Numbered from the stretch's first letter, positions 39,367 to 47,799 are shown. The stretch: 64,000 bases of DNA from Bacteroides finegoldii DSM 17565 (GCF_000156195.1 NZ_GG688325.1:97515-161514); one strand, 5' to 3'. Numbers and translations are program-made. Notes: a model not told the origin generated them from the letters alone.

Positions 39367-39402
39367 ATTATTAAGATTTGTACGTTACAGAATAGAATTA
39401 TT

Positions 39403-40503
39403 CTATTTACTTTGTTGATATTCAATGAATTTACTAGGAGAAATACCATATCTTTCGGAAAAGTTCCGGTAGAAGGTTGCCCGTGAGCTAAATCCGCATG
39501 CAAACATCAACTCTTTCACATTCTTTTTCGGATTTTGGGCGATTAGTTGTTTGAAATGCTCTAGTCGGATATAATTAATATATTCACGGAAACCTGTAAA
39601 TCCCTGACTTTTGATTGCATCCGAAATATTGCGTTCTTTGTCATTTAAGGCTTCTGCCAAATCTTTTATATTGTATTTCTGATCTGTGTAAGGATGTTCT
39701 TTCTTTAAATAACTCTCGATTGTGGTGAAGAGTGTGAGTGGCTGAAATGAGTTTCTCATTTCTTCAGGATTTTCTTCTTCTGTATTATACACCATACTGA
39801 TATGGTCTGAAAACGGATTCTCATATCGTAAATATAGCATTGAGAATAAAGCAGTAAAAACGATTGCTGTAATACCGAATAAATTGAAGATAAACTCATT
39901 AATGCTTAATGTGAATAGGATGTATATACCAAGAAATAGGAATAAGAATCCCATGAATAGATACATGTTTCTATTCATCTTACGATGTGTCTTAACACGG
40001 CTGGTGACATAAATGAGAATAAAGAGAGGAGTGATGACAGAAAGCAGAAATATACTGATTCTGAGTTTGACATCCATATTACCGATATTGGGCATTATCT
40101 CATTTAGTGAATGGATAGCCGTTATGTTGCCATTGAAGTACAGATAGCAGATTCCTACCGTTATGGTAATGATAGGAGGCAATAAGAAGGTGAATATTCT
40201 GAAATGGTTGAAATATCCCGGAGATAAGGATGCGATGGGAAATAGTGCTACGATATTGGCCAAAGCGTACCATTTAAGCATTTTATCAATATTGAGCAAT
40301 TCTGTGAAGTCATATTCCGGGGTGTCCGTGACAATCGTCAGCCATCCGATGTTTTCCCATGAAAACATGAACCCTATACCGACTGCTATGACTCCCCAAT
40401 ATAATTGAGGATAATTGTCTTTGGCACGAATGATAAGAATAATCCCCGATATAAGGGCAATCAAATCAAGTGCTAGTTCAACTGATAAATGTAGTATTCC
40501 CAT
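39403..40503 (-). CDS. Membrane-bound AraC-family transcription regulator
   Basis: A 366-aa protein. About seven hydrophobic helices occupy residues 1-225. A cytoplasmic AraC-type HTH follows (about 260-366) with NDKERNISDAIKSQGFTGF and VKELMFACGFSSRATFYRNF. This 7-TM plus AraC layout is common in Bacteroidota, usually with unknown ligand. It has its own consensus promoter. No target gene is evident from position. Confidence 0.85.
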   Translation of the reverse strand: MGILHLSVELALDLIALISGIILIIRAKDNYPQLYWGVIAVGIGFMFSWENIGWLTIVTDTPEYDFTELLNIDKMLKWYALANIVALFPIASLSPGYFNHFRIFTFLLPPIITITVGICYLYFNGNITAIHSLNEIMPNIGNMDVKLRISIFLLSVITPLFILIYVTSRVKTHRKMNRNMYLFMGFLFLFLGIYILFTLSINEFIFNLFGITAIVFTALFSMLYLRYENPFSDHISMVYNTEEENPEEMRNSFQPLTLFTTIESYLKKEHPYTDQKYNIKDLAEALNDKERNISDAIKSQGFTGFREYINYIRLEHFKQLIAQNPKKNVKELMFACGFSSRATFYRNFSERYGISPSKFIEYQQSK

Positions 40504-40567
40504 GTTTATAAGTCTTCACCTGCATATTTAAGGCTATTAAGTTTAATAACGTGATTATGAGTTTATG

Positions 40568-40599
40568 CAAATGTAGTTGTTTTGTTTCTATCCAACAAA
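40568..40599 (-). promoter_or_regulatory. Promoter of the AraC-family regulator
   Basis: On the minus strand, TTTG (40599-40596), a 20-bp spacer and TACATTTG (40575-40568) match the Bacteroides consensus. The leader is about 57 nt. Confidence 0.7.
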
Positions 40600-40761
40600 A
40601 TTCGGTTGATAAATTGCATTTATTTGCGTACTTACAAAATATAATTAGTTAATTCTAAAACTGATCTTCGTAGCGTTTCCAATATATTAGGATGATATGC
40701 CAAAATTTGTGACCGTTTGTTAGAATTGAAATAGAAGTAAGCATTATAGGTATATAAACAA

Positions 40762-40796
40762 TAAATCCCCATAACCTTATTAGTTACAGGGATTTA
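40762..40796 (-). terminator. Displaced native terminator of the GGGtGRT operon
   Basis: TAAATCCC (40762-40769) pairs with GGGATTTA (40789-40796), with an inner TAAC/GTTA pairing. It lies just past the stop codon of the duplicated gene end at 40817-40981, as expected for the original operon terminator before the mobile element split it off. Confidence 0.6.
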
Positions 40797-40816
40797 GTAT
40801 ATAGCAATTTATTAAA

Positions 40817-40981
40817 TTACTTGCTCAAAGCCTGAGCTACGTCAACCGCACAAGCTACAGTACAACCTACCATCGGGTTGTTACCAATTCCCAGGAATCC
40901 CATCATTTCTACGTGAGCAGGAACTGATGAAGAACCAGCGAACTGAGCGTCAGAGTGCATACGGCCCATTGTGTCTGTCAT
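40817..40981 (-). pseudogene. Displaced 3' end of the GGGtGRT gene (left attachment region, attL)
   Basis: 165 bp encode the last 54 residues and stop of the GGGtGRT protein. They match 52127-52291 with nine substitutions, every one at a third codon position. The copy has no start or upstream part; it changes to unrelated sequence right after 40981. This is the expected product of site-specific integration into a gene end where the element restores the gene with its own 3' segment. The longest exact match is 53 bp (40893-40945 with 52203-52255); a second exact block is 14 bp (40950-40963). Either may contain the crossover. Confidence 0.85.
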
Positions 40982-40991
40982 ACATAAACTC

Positions 40992-41116
40992 GTGACGGTT
41001 TAGGAATATACAATATATTGTAATTTGCTATTATATAATATGTTATGCTCTTATTTTTATTAACTAGATGTATATTGGTGACGGTAATTTATTTGTTCCG
41101 TCACTGTGACGTCACA
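40992..41116. promoter_or_regulatory. Left-end integrase arm-site cluster
   Basis: GTGACGG at 40992-40998 and 41078-41084, CCGTCAC at 41098-41104, and the 12-bp palindrome TGTGACGTCACA at 41105-41116, immediately before the integrase start. Similar motifs recur only at the other element end, the usual layout of tyrosine-integrase arm sites. The palindrome could also serve integrase autoregulation. Confidence 0.65.
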
Positions 41117-41127
41117 AATAATAGAGT

Positions 41128-42342
41128 ATGATAAATAAGAGTAATTATACATTGTCATTTACTGTTAGAGCAAGTAAAATGAATAAAGCAGGCAAAGCAC
41201 CTATTGAGGTATTAATATCTGTGGGAGAAGAACGTACTGTATTTTCTACAGGTAAGTTAGTGACATTAGAAAGTTGGAATAAAGATAAGCAGTGCGTACG
41301 TGGTACAAATTCAGAAGCCACGGCTTTAAATGAATTTCTTAAAAATTTAAGAGTACGGATTTATGAAGAGGAAATAAAATTGGTAAAGCATGGTTTTGCT
41401 GTAACCGCTGTATTACTTCGTGATGCACTATTAAATAAGGTGGAATTAATAAAAGAAGAAACTATACTTAGTGTTTATAGAAAGCATAATGAGATACAGT
41501 ACAAACAGATTGGTTGTGGAGTCTCTAAAGGGACATACGCTAATTCAAAACATGGATTGTCACTTTTAGAGAATTTTATTCAATTTAAGTATCATCGGGA
41601 TGATATGTTTCTAAGAGAATTGAACCGTGATTTTATAGAGGAATTTCGTATATGGCTATTATCAGAACATGGGCTGTCTCATAATGGAGCGGTGAAGTAT
41701 TTAGCATTATTAAAGAAAGTGGTAAATCGTGCAGTTGCTAATAATAAGATAGCATTTAGTCCTTTTGCAGCGTACAAATTAGAGAGACAAGAGGTGTCTC
41801 CCGATTTTCTGAATGAAGATGAATTGCGTAGAATTATAAACTTCAATTCTCCTTTACCAAGACTTGAAAGGACTAGAGACATGTTTTTATTCGCTTGCTA
41901 TACAGGTTTGTCCTATGTTGATGTTAAGACTTTGCGAGCTGAACATTTGGAACGTGATAATGAAGGAAGAATATGGATTAAGAAGAAAAGGATTAAGACG
42001 GGTGTACTTGCTCGTATTCCATTATTGCCAAGTGCTAAGATGTTAATTGATAAGTATTCTGGTGGAGATACTTTAATACCTATATATTCAGCTAAAGATA
42101 TAAATCTTTATTTGAAAGATATAGCTATTTTGTGTCATATTGATAAACGAATAACCTATCATACAGCCCGCCATACTTTTGCGAGTACTGTTACTTTGGC
42201 AAATAATATATCATTAATTGCGGTATCCAAGATGTTGGGACATTCTAATACACGAATGACTGAACACTATGCTAGATTGGTTGATAAGTGTATAGGCGAA
42301 GAAATGGATAAGCTAATGGATACATTTAATTGTGAAGAATAG
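41128..42342 (+). CDS. int: Tyrosine recombinase (integrase) of the element
   Basis: A 404-aa site-specific integrase. An N-terminal arm-binding-like domain (about residues 8-95), a SAM-like core-binding domain (about 115-210) and a catalytic domain (about 225-395) are present. HTARHTFAS (H-x-x-R), GHSNTRMTEHY (H...Y with catalytic Tyr) and the beta-hairpin IWIKKKRIKTG are clear. The first catalytic Arg position falls in TGLSYVDV, where Ser replaces Arg, as is known for IntDOT and many Bacteroides integrases. It ends just before a strong terminator. The adjacent direct repeat and arm sites show what it recognises. Confidence 0.95.
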   Translation: MINKSNYTLSFTVRASKMNKAGKAPIEVLISVGEERTVFSTGKLVTLESWNKDKQCVRGTNSEATALNEFLKNLRVRIYEEEIKLVKHGFAVTAVLLRDALLNKVELIKEETILSVYRKHNEIQYKQIGCGVSKGTYANSKHGLSLLENFIQFKYHRDDMFLRELNRDFIEEFRIWLLSEHGLSHNGAVKYLALLKKVVNRAVANNKIAFSPFAAYKLERQEVSPDFLNEDELRRIINFNSPLPRLERTRDMFLFACYTGLSYVDVKTLRAEHLERDNEGRIWIKKKRIKTGVLARIPLLPSAKMLIDKYSGGDTLIPIYSAKDINLYLKDIAILCHIDKRITYHTARHTFASTVTLANNISLIAVSKMLGHSNTRMTEHYARLVDKCIGEEMDKLMDTFNCEE

Positions 42343-42358
42343 AATCTTCTTTAAAATA

Positions 42359-42396
42359 AAATGTCGCTTTGCTTTTATGGTGAAGCGACATTTTTT
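42359..42396 (+). terminator. Terminator after the integrase gene
   Basis: AAATGTCGCTT (42359-42369) pairs with AAGCGACATTT (42383-42393), followed by T. This also shows that the in-frame ATG at 42361 is not the start of the next gene. Confidence 0.85.
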
Positions 42397-42420
42397 ATTT
42401 TTGTGACAAAGTTTGAAAAT

Positions 42421-43419
42421 ATGGAATATCAGATAATACCAATCAATACGATAAAACGAATCGAATCATGGCTGAATAGTGAAGTGGGATTCAGCCGTTC
42501 AATGTTTCATAATGAACTGGACTATATATCTGATGTATATCTTTTGGGTAATAAGTTCCCAATGGAAATACAGGATTTGTACTTGTCAATAAAGAAGGAA
42601 GAGCAGGAGATTCCCTATCCTAATTGCGGGACAGATGAGGACAAATATGAATTTAGCATGACTGTGGGAAAGAATTTAGTCCTTGAAAGTGGTAATTTTA
42701 AAGCCGAGTATATTGAAACATTGTGGAATACATACAATAAAAATGAGGACGAAGCCTATGAACAGCAAGACCAAGATGTATTTTACGCTATTCTTCTTAT
42801 TGTAAGTATCTACTATAAATACACACAGACCAATGGCTATTTTGATTTTGAGGATTATATTGCTGATCCAACACAGATAAAGTATAGTTATTCTGTCAGA
42901 CCGGATATGCTACGTCTTTACAAGATGTTTCATGAGAAGAAAAAGACCAAGAGTAATATTGTCACGATTGAATATAACAAACAGAAAATAGAACTTACGA
43001 ATGATGATAGTTGGTTTCTCAATATGATAACTCCATATCTTGATAAATATTTAGGAGTTTCAACTTTGGAAGAAGCGGAAACGGAATTGGATAAAGATTA
43101 TCCCAGTATAGGTAAAAGAGGCAGGAAACGTGAAAATGCAATACTTGATACGGTAACTCTTAGTATATATAACCTACTATGCCACTCATCATTTGCAGCC
43201 AAAGGTAAAGGATTAACAGATAACGAGGGGAATTTTATTCTTGAGTTACTGAAATATCTCAAACTGATTGATGAGGACAGTCCTAAAAATGACATATTGA
43301 ATTTGCGGGCTACAATCAGGAACTTGCAAAAATATGAAGTTCGTCCAAATTGGTGGAAAATCCCCATGTGCAAAACGTCTCCCAATAATCCGGTTGAACA
43401 TTTAAAATCATATTGGTAA
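42421..43419 (+). CDS. Unrecognised 332-aa protein of the mobile element
   Basis: Soluble, acidic, largely helical protein with no signal peptide or membrane segment. Start ATG 42421 is used because the upstream part of the frame is a terminator stem. A possible -7 box TATTTTTG sits at 42396-42403. Visible points are a D/E/Q-rich stretch at about residues 98-112, a basic GKRGRKRENA patch at about 237-246 that could bind nucleic acid, and an aromatic C-terminus. No catalytic motif is recognised. It is read in the same direction as the following three genes, but the 248-bp gap to the next makes a shared transcript uncertain. Confidence 0.75.
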   Translation: MEYQIIPINTIKRIESWLNSEVGFSRSMFHNELDYISDVYLLGNKFPMEIQDLYLSIKKEEQEIPYPNCGTDEDKYEFSMTVGKNLVLESGNFKAEYIETLWNTYNKNEDEAYEQQDQDVFYAILLIVSIYYKYTQTNGYFDFEDYIADPTQIKYSYSVRPDMLRLYKMFHEKKKTKSNIVTIEYNKQKIELTNDDSWFLNMITPYLDKYLGVSTLEEAETELDKDYPSIGKRGRKRENAILDTVTLSIYNLLCHSSFAAKGKGLTDNEGNFILELLKYLKLIDEDSPKNDILNLRATIRNLQKYEVRPNWWKIPMCKTSPNNPVEHLKSYW

Positions 43420-43593
43420 AACATATAAAGATAAAAAATGATAGCCTTTATTAAATTGATGATTATTGTGTAAATATACATAATTTATTGATATATTGTG
43501 ATTTATGATATTTGTGATTACATAAAGAATTAAGCAATAAAAAAGGGATTTCTTTATGTTTTTTTCTTCATTTCATACGCTTCTATTTCTCCG

Positions 43594-43630
43594 TAGTTTT
43601 GCAGCGTAATCAAAAACAAAGGTGCGCACC
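43594..43630 (+). promoter_or_regulatory. -7 box plus GGTGCGCACC palindrome before the small-gene/helicase cluster
   Basis: TAGTTTTG (43594-43601) fits the -7 consensus. The perfect palindrome GGTGCGCACC (43621-43630) lies about 13-22 nt after the expected start of transcription and looks like an operator. The rest of the 43420-43667 gap shows no gene. Confidence 0.45.
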
Positions 43631-43667
43631 TCGTTTGAGATTCATTAATGTTTAAATTTAAAAAAAA

Positions 43668-44156
43668 ATGAAGATTATGAATTTGGAATTTGTAGAAAAG
43701 AAAGTAGTTAAGTCTTATGATAATGAAGGTGCAATGCAAACTGTAAAGGCAATGATGAAAAGAGGTGAGCAATTGAATGTTAAGTTTTACACTAACAAGG
43801 ATAACTATCCATGCGCTTGGATTGAATCCAAAAAGATTCAAGGTTTCTGTTTGATATTGAATCAAGAAGGATTAAGTTGGTTACGTACTTATTTGGAAAC
43901 AGGAGAAGCGGAAGATTTTGGTTTTAATCCTAATAGTGTTACGGCTTATGGTGAAGGAGAAGATAAGGATTTTCAACTATCAATTTTTAAGCAACTGATT
44001 TTAGCGGGAAAAGCATTACAATTTGTTCCTACGTTTCGTGAGTATGGAGCGAAAATTACTGCCAGTGCTTTTTTCAGAAAAGGAAAGATTTTCTTCCGGT
44101 TGGAAAGGACAGAAGAGTTATATGATTATTTATTGGAAAAAGAATTGATAGCATAA
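43668..44156 (+). CDS. Unrecognised 162-aa protein of the mobile element
   Basis: Small soluble protein with alternating strands and helices. It may start at ATG 43668 or 43677. The central CAWIESKKIQGFCLILNQEG and C-terminal FFRLERTEELYDYLLEK are distinctive, but I recognise no family. It is read toward the 58-aa ORF and helicase-like gene with a hairpin in the gap, so it probably belongs to the same transcript. Confidence 0.75.
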   Translation: MKIMNLEFVEKKVVKSYDNEGAMQTVKAMMKRGEQLNVKFYTNKDNYPCAWIESKKIQGFCLILNQEGLSWLRTYLETGEAEDFGFNPNSVTAYGEGEDKDFQLSIFKQLILAGKALQFVPTFREYGAKITASAFFRKGKIFFRLERTEELYDYLLEKELIA

Positions 44157-44171
44157 TTGAATTATTAACGG

Positions 44172-44192
44172 GGGAAGGTGCAATTCCTTCCC
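44172..44192 (+). terminator. Intergenic hairpin (attenuator or weak terminator)
   Basis: GGGAAGG / CCTTCCC form a 7-bp GC-rich stem with a 7-nt loop and no proper T-run. It may set the expression ratio between the 162-aa gene and the genes after it. Confidence 0.5.
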
Positions 44193-44224
44193 TCATATTT
44201 ATAAATCTATTAAAATTTAAGATT

Positions 44225-44401
44225 ATGAAAAAGTTAAATGTAAAACCAGTAGAAGAATTGTCCCAGTTCATTAATGAAGCTAAAACTCCTGGAAATTTGT
44301 TGCAAGATGCACCCGATTTTGATGCAATCAAGCAGGAAGAGTACGAGAATGAAGGAATGGATGTGATAGACGTTAATGAGGAAGATGACAATAGAAATTA
44401 A
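44225..44401 (+). CDS. 58-aa acidic protein overlapping the helicase-like gene
   Basis: ATG 44225 opens a 58-codon frame with an acidic C-terminus (DVNEEDDNRN). Its stop lies past the start of the helicase-like gene (ATG 44376 or 44385), so the two are probably translationally coupled. Coding evidence: tight spacing, overlap and good composition. Function unknown; a small partner or regulator of the helicase-like protein is possible. Confidence 0.6.
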   Translation: MKKLNVKPVEELSQFINEAKTPGNLLQDAPDFDAIKQEEYENEGMDVIDVNEEDDNRN

Positions 44402-46190
44402 TCTTAATGAACTCGGTAGGGTGCAATACCTTACCGAAGTTCTTCCCGAAATTCCCACGAATACAATTCTTTATAAGAAGTTGACCGGACTTGGTGCTAC
44501 CTATGGAGAAATCACCGCAAAACGTAACTCGATTATCATTGAGCCGAATGTTCCTGTTATTATCGGTAAATGTAATGACCCTAAACATAAAGATGATAAT
44601 CTGTTCGGAGTATATGAAGGTGTATATACTGACGATATCGTAAAATATTTGGAGAAGAGTAAGAATAAGTATTATAAGATACTTACTACTCCCGAAAGTT
44701 TCCAGAAAGTAAAGGACGCATTTGAAGAACTGGAAATGAGTGTGCATTGTTCTTGTTTTCTTCTGTTTGATGAATGTCATAAGCTAGTGAAGGATGCGGA
44801 TTACCGGAGTGACATAACACTACCGATAGATGATTTCTTTAAGTTTGACAAAAAAGCACTGGTTTCTGCCACACCGATAGAATTGAATGACCCTCGATTT
44901 AAGGAGCAGAACTTTCAGACGATAGAAATACAACCGACTTTTGATTATAAAAAGGAGATTTGGCTTCATCATACGAATAATACGCTGCAAGCATTTAAAA
45001 ATGTGCTATCCAAGCTAAACAATGAGGAAGCTGCACCACTTCCGATTTGTGTGTTTATCAATTCAACCGATATTATATATTCATTGATGAAGCAACTAGA
45101 CCTGTTGGAAGAATCTGCTGTTTTTTGTGCTCCGAAAAGTGTTGATAAACTAAAAAAGAACAGATTTTGTAATGTTTACGAACAGTGGAACAAGGATAAA
45201 ATGAAGCGGTACAACTTTTTCACAAGCCGCTTTTTCAATGCTGTGGATATGGAGTTGGAAGAGCAACCTCATGTTATAATGCTGACCGATGTCTATTTTG
45301 CGGAACATACTATGATAGATCCATATACGGACGCAATTCAGATAGTAGGACGATTCAGAAATGGAGTTTCGTCAATTACCTATATAAGTAATACCAAAAA
45401 AGGATTGCCCCAAAGAAGCAAAGAGGAGATAAAAGGTTATCTTATTTGCAGCAAAGAAATATACCGAACTATGAAGAACTTTTATGATTGTGCAACAGAC
45501 AGGGCTTCCCGTGATGCTTATCGTGCTGCATTGGAAAGTCTTCCTTTCAATAGGATGCTTGATAGGAACGGGAACAAAAATTGGTTTGCAATAGACAATT
45601 ACATGGATGAGGAATTGATGAAAAATTATTTCCATGATGAAGATTCTCTATATAAAGCATACGATAATTGTGATTCTTTTATTGTTTATCATGCGGGACA
45701 CTATTGTCCATTGGGGGATAGCGAGCGGCTAAAGAGGGAAAATAAATCTCAATCCATTAAAGACAAGCGTAAGGAGATAGTCCGCCAGTTGGAGATGTTG
45801 GGAGATTGTGTTACTGAAATGGAGCTGGAATACAAGCGGGATTTGATTGCGGCTGATTCATTTATTGTTGAAGCTTATGATATGGTAGGTAAAGAAGTGA
45901 TTGAACAACTCAAATATTCCAAAAAGAAAATCACGGAAGCCATGATACAGAAGCAATACAGTGAGAAGGCAACCGGAACAGAGGTAATCCGCTTAATAAA
46001 GAACTCATTTACTGTTGGTCAAAAATACACTCGTAAATATACCAAAGAAGAAATAAAGAGAATTTATGCTCTATTGAATATACATCCCCCTAAAGCCATA
46101 ACAAGTAAGACTATAAGCGATTTTTTTATGGTGTCCGAATGCAAAGTCAGAGGTGAAAGATGTTATTTGCTGATTGAGGAAATATTATAA
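44376..46190 (+). CDS. SF2 helicase-like protein lacking the Walker A lysine
   Basis: A 604-aa protein (601 if started at ATG 44385). Motif II is FDECHK (about 132-137), motif III VSATP (about 162-166) and motif VI QIVGRFRNG (about 321-330), in the right order and spacing for a DEAD/DEAH-type superfamily 2 helicase. The motif I position reads TGLGATYGEI (about 37-46), with Ala where the phosphate-binding Lys should be and no other GKT/GKS nearby. ATP use is therefore doubtful or altered. The last about 220 residues hold a charged helical region and a basic C-terminal domain. Roles in element replication, transfer or defence are all possible; none is proven. Confidence 0.75.
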   Translation: MRKMTIEINLNELGRVQYLTEVLPEIPTNTILYKKLTGLGATYGEITAKRNSIIIEPNVPVIIGKCNDPKHKDDNLFGVYEGVYTDDIVKYLEKSKNKYYKILTTPESFQKVKDAFEELEMSVHCSCFLLFDECHKLVKDADYRSDITLPIDDFFKFDKKALVSATPIELNDPRFKEQNFQTIEIQPTFDYKKEIWLHHTNNTLQAFKNVLSKLNNEEAAPLPICVFINSTDIIYSLMKQLDLLEESAVFCAPKSVDKLKKNRFCNVYEQWNKDKMKRYNFFTSRFFNAVDMELEEQPHVIMLTDVYFAEHTMIDPYTDAIQIVGRFRNGVSSITYISNTKKGLPQRSKEEIKGYLICSKEIYRTMKNFYDCATDRASRDAYRAALESLPFNRMLDRNGNKNWFAIDNYMDEELMKNYFHDEDSLYKAYDNCDSFIVYHAGHYCPLGDSERLKRENKSQSIKDKRKEIVRQLEMLGDCVTEMELEYKRDLIAADSFIVEAYDMVGKEVIEQLKYSKKKITEAMIQKQYSEKATGTEVIRLIKNSFTVGQKYTRKYTKEEIKRIYALLNIHPPKAITSKTISDFFMVSECKVRGERCYLLIEEIL

Positions 46191-46196
46191 TGCGAA

Positions 46197-46247
46197 GGAC
46201 ATTTTTTGAAGAAAAACACTTTTATAGACCCTGTTCGAAAAATGTCC
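46197..46247 (+). terminator. Inverted repeat after the helicase-like gene
   Basis: GGACATTTTTTGAA (46197-46210) pairs with TTCGAAAAATGTCC (46234-46247), with one mismatch in 14 bp, just past the stop. Probably ends the rightward transcript. Confidence 0.55.
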
Positions 46248-46288
46248 CTTACTTTGAAATAATCGACTAAAAGAATAACTTAGTAGCA

Positions 46289-46328
46289 AAAAGGAGATTC
46301 ACTCATCACGGAGCGAATCTCCTTTTTT
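46289..46328. terminator. Bidirectional terminator between convergent element genes
   Basis: AAAAGGAGATTC (about 46289-46300) and GAATCTCCTTTT (46315-46326) form a 12-bp stem with A/T tracts on both sides, between the helicase-like gene and the leftward winged-helix gene. Confidence 0.85.
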
Positions 46329-46342
46329 GTAAAGGTTGATTT

Positions 46343-47161
46343 TTACATGATAAGAGTAACCTTTGGTGGTATGGGACGAGGTTTTTCCACAATATTTACC
46401 TTCAAGACTTTAGCTAAATACTTCCAAGTACAAACAGTTCCTTCCGGTATTTTTCGTTTTTTTAGTGCTGCTGCTAAAAATGGTAATGCGCTATAATGGT
46501 CGATGATTTTTCCTACTATTTTTTTATTATATGGTGGTATTGTAATGTTTTGTGATGCGAAAAAATCAGCCATTGGTATATATACCTTTGTATAAACTTC
46601 GTCATCATCCTTTCCTTTGACAATATCTATTTTGAATAAATGTGTGTTTGTAAGTGTGTATCCGTTTTGTTCTTCTTTTATCAGTTCTTTGTCGATACAC
46701 TGATTGAGATAAGAATCTAAGGTCGGTCGGGATATATTTAGTTTCTTGCAGATTTCACTTTTGTTGTATCCTGTGTAATTGGTGTTGTTTAGGCAGATAC
46801 ATTTTAATAAGATGAGGAAAGCTTTGAGTTTGTTAGGAATGTTTTCTTCCAATAAATCCAAGTCAATTCTAATCCAGTCAATTTGCGGTTTGTATAGATA
46901 ATACGTACAGGTATTGAACACGCCTTTGTTACCAATGTTCTGTTGTGTATCTTTCCGTAGTAACCCTTTCTTTATTAGTTTCTCGATATGCTTGGATATA
47001 TATTCGGTCTTGCTTATTCCTGTCAATTGGGATAGCGTTTCAAGCTTTACGTGTGAAATGTAAGTGTTGTAATCAGATTTCGCTAATAAACAAAAATAAG
47101 TATATGCTTCATTTGTTGTAAGCCCTATGGCTAGGCTTGCCGGTATTATTCTGTATCCCAT
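46343..47161 (-). CDS. Winged-helix protein, possible replication initiator of the element
   Basis: A 272-aa protein with two HTH-like regions. One is near the N-terminus (LTTNEAYTYFCLLAKSDYNT, then VKLETLSQLTGISKTEYISKHIEKL, about residues 12-75). The second is central (YNKSEICKKLNISRPTLDSYL, about 132-152). This double winged-helix layout resembles plasmid/phage replication initiators or DnaD-like proteins, but a regulator is equally possible. ATG 47161 is chosen over TTG 47170. It overlaps the preceding 62-aa gene, so the leftward genes form a compact operon. Confidence 0.7.
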   Translation of the reverse strand: MGYRIIPASLAIGLTTNEAYTYFCLLAKSDYNTYISHVKLETLSQLTGISKTEYISKHIEKLIKKGLLRKDTQQNIGNKGVFNTCTYYLYKPQIDWIRIDLDLLEENIPNKLKAFLILLKCICLNNTNYTGYNKSEICKKLNISRPTLDSYLNQCIDKELIKEEQNGYTLTNTHLFKIDIVKGKDDDEVYTKVYIPMADFFASQNITIPPYNKKIVGKIIDHYSALPFLAAALKKRKIPEGTVCTWKYLAKVLKVNIVEKPRPIPPKVTLIM

Positions 47162-47297
47162 AGTTGGCAAATGGTTGTCCGTTGATAAAATAAATAATCT
47201 TCTTTTTTAATAATCTGTTGAAATTGGAAGTTCCGAGACTTATTTTGGCTTCCTTTCTGTCTATATAAGTTTCATTGGTTAGTTGATTTACATACAT
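47109..47297 (-). CDS. 62-aa small protein, possibly excisionase-like
   Basis: ATG 47297 gives 62 residues beginning MYVNQLTNETYIDRKEAKI. The segment DRKEAKISLGTSNFNRLLKK has the length and pattern of a short helix-turn-helix as in MerR/excisionase-like proteins. Its 3' end overlaps the start of the winged-helix gene by about 50 bp in another frame. Overlap and composition support a real gene, but identity is a guess. Confidence 0.5.
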   Translation of the reverse strand: MYVNQLTNETYIDRKEAKISLGTSNFNRLLKKKIIYFINGQPFANYGIQNNTGKPSHRAYNK

Positions 47298-47369
47298 GAA
47301 AAAAATAAGATTTAGAATGTGCTTTTGACTTCTGAAAGAAGGCAATGCTTATTAGTTATTTTCCAATGG

Positions 47370-47615
47370 TTAGTAGTATAGTCCACCCTGTTTTTTTACA
47401 TGAGCGTGCCCCTGTTTTTTTACAAGTTGTTTTTTCGGAGTATAAGGATATTTTTCTGCAACTTTTGCCAGTTGTTCGTATAGTTCTGCATACTTCTTTT
47501 TTAAATAATCTCTGTCTATTTTGATTGTTACCTTGCGATTAACAATGTGCTCTGTTATTTCATCCGTAAGGGTGGTACTTGTGTCAGGTGCTATTGGGAT
47601 TCTTGTCTCAATCAT
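47370..47615 (-). CDS. 81-aa basic small protein of the element
   Basis: Starts at ATG 47615. It has a T/E-rich N-terminus, then a charged helix with IDRDYLKKKYAELYEQLAKV (likely coiled coil), then a basic tail (KKQLVKKQGHAHVKKQGG). The start overlaps the stop of the 55-aa gene before it by 8 bp, which points to translational coupling. No family recognised. Confidence 0.6.
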   Translation of the reverse strand: MIETRIPIAPDTSTTLTDEITEHIVNRKVTIKIDRDYLKKKYAELYEQLAKVAEKYPYTPKKQLVKKQGHAHVKKQGGLYY

Positions 47616-47775
47616 GGGATTTTAAATAAAATGTTTTTCTAATGTGGTTAATCTGTATTCTTTGTTTCTGATAGCCTTGTGTCTGTAACCATACACCGAT
47701 ATGGACTTTATTATCTCTGATTCCGTGTTTCAAGGCTAATTCACGTAATTCTTGATAGGTATATACTTCTGACAT
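47608..47775 (-). CDS. 55-aa small protein upstream of the 81-aa gene
   Basis: ATG 47775 opens 55 codons reading MSEVYTYQELRELALKHGIR and onward, ending KSHD. The TGA stop overlaps the ATG of the next gene. Helix-rich, without membrane segment. It is preceded by a strong leader hairpin (47800-47851). First gene of the leftward cluster. No function can be assigned. Confidence 0.6.
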   Translation of the reverse strand: MSEVYTYQELRELALKHGIRDNKVHIGVWLQTQGYQKQRIQINHIRKTFYLKSHD

Positions 47776-47799
47776 GGTAGGTAATAAGAAGAAATTTTC

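Noticed and set aside
42361..42420. Longer start for the 332-aa element protein
   Set aside because: The extra codons are the integrase terminator stem.
44376..46190. Type III restriction enzyme subunit
   Set aside because: Helicase motifs alone; no methyltransferase gene and no nuclease motif are visible.
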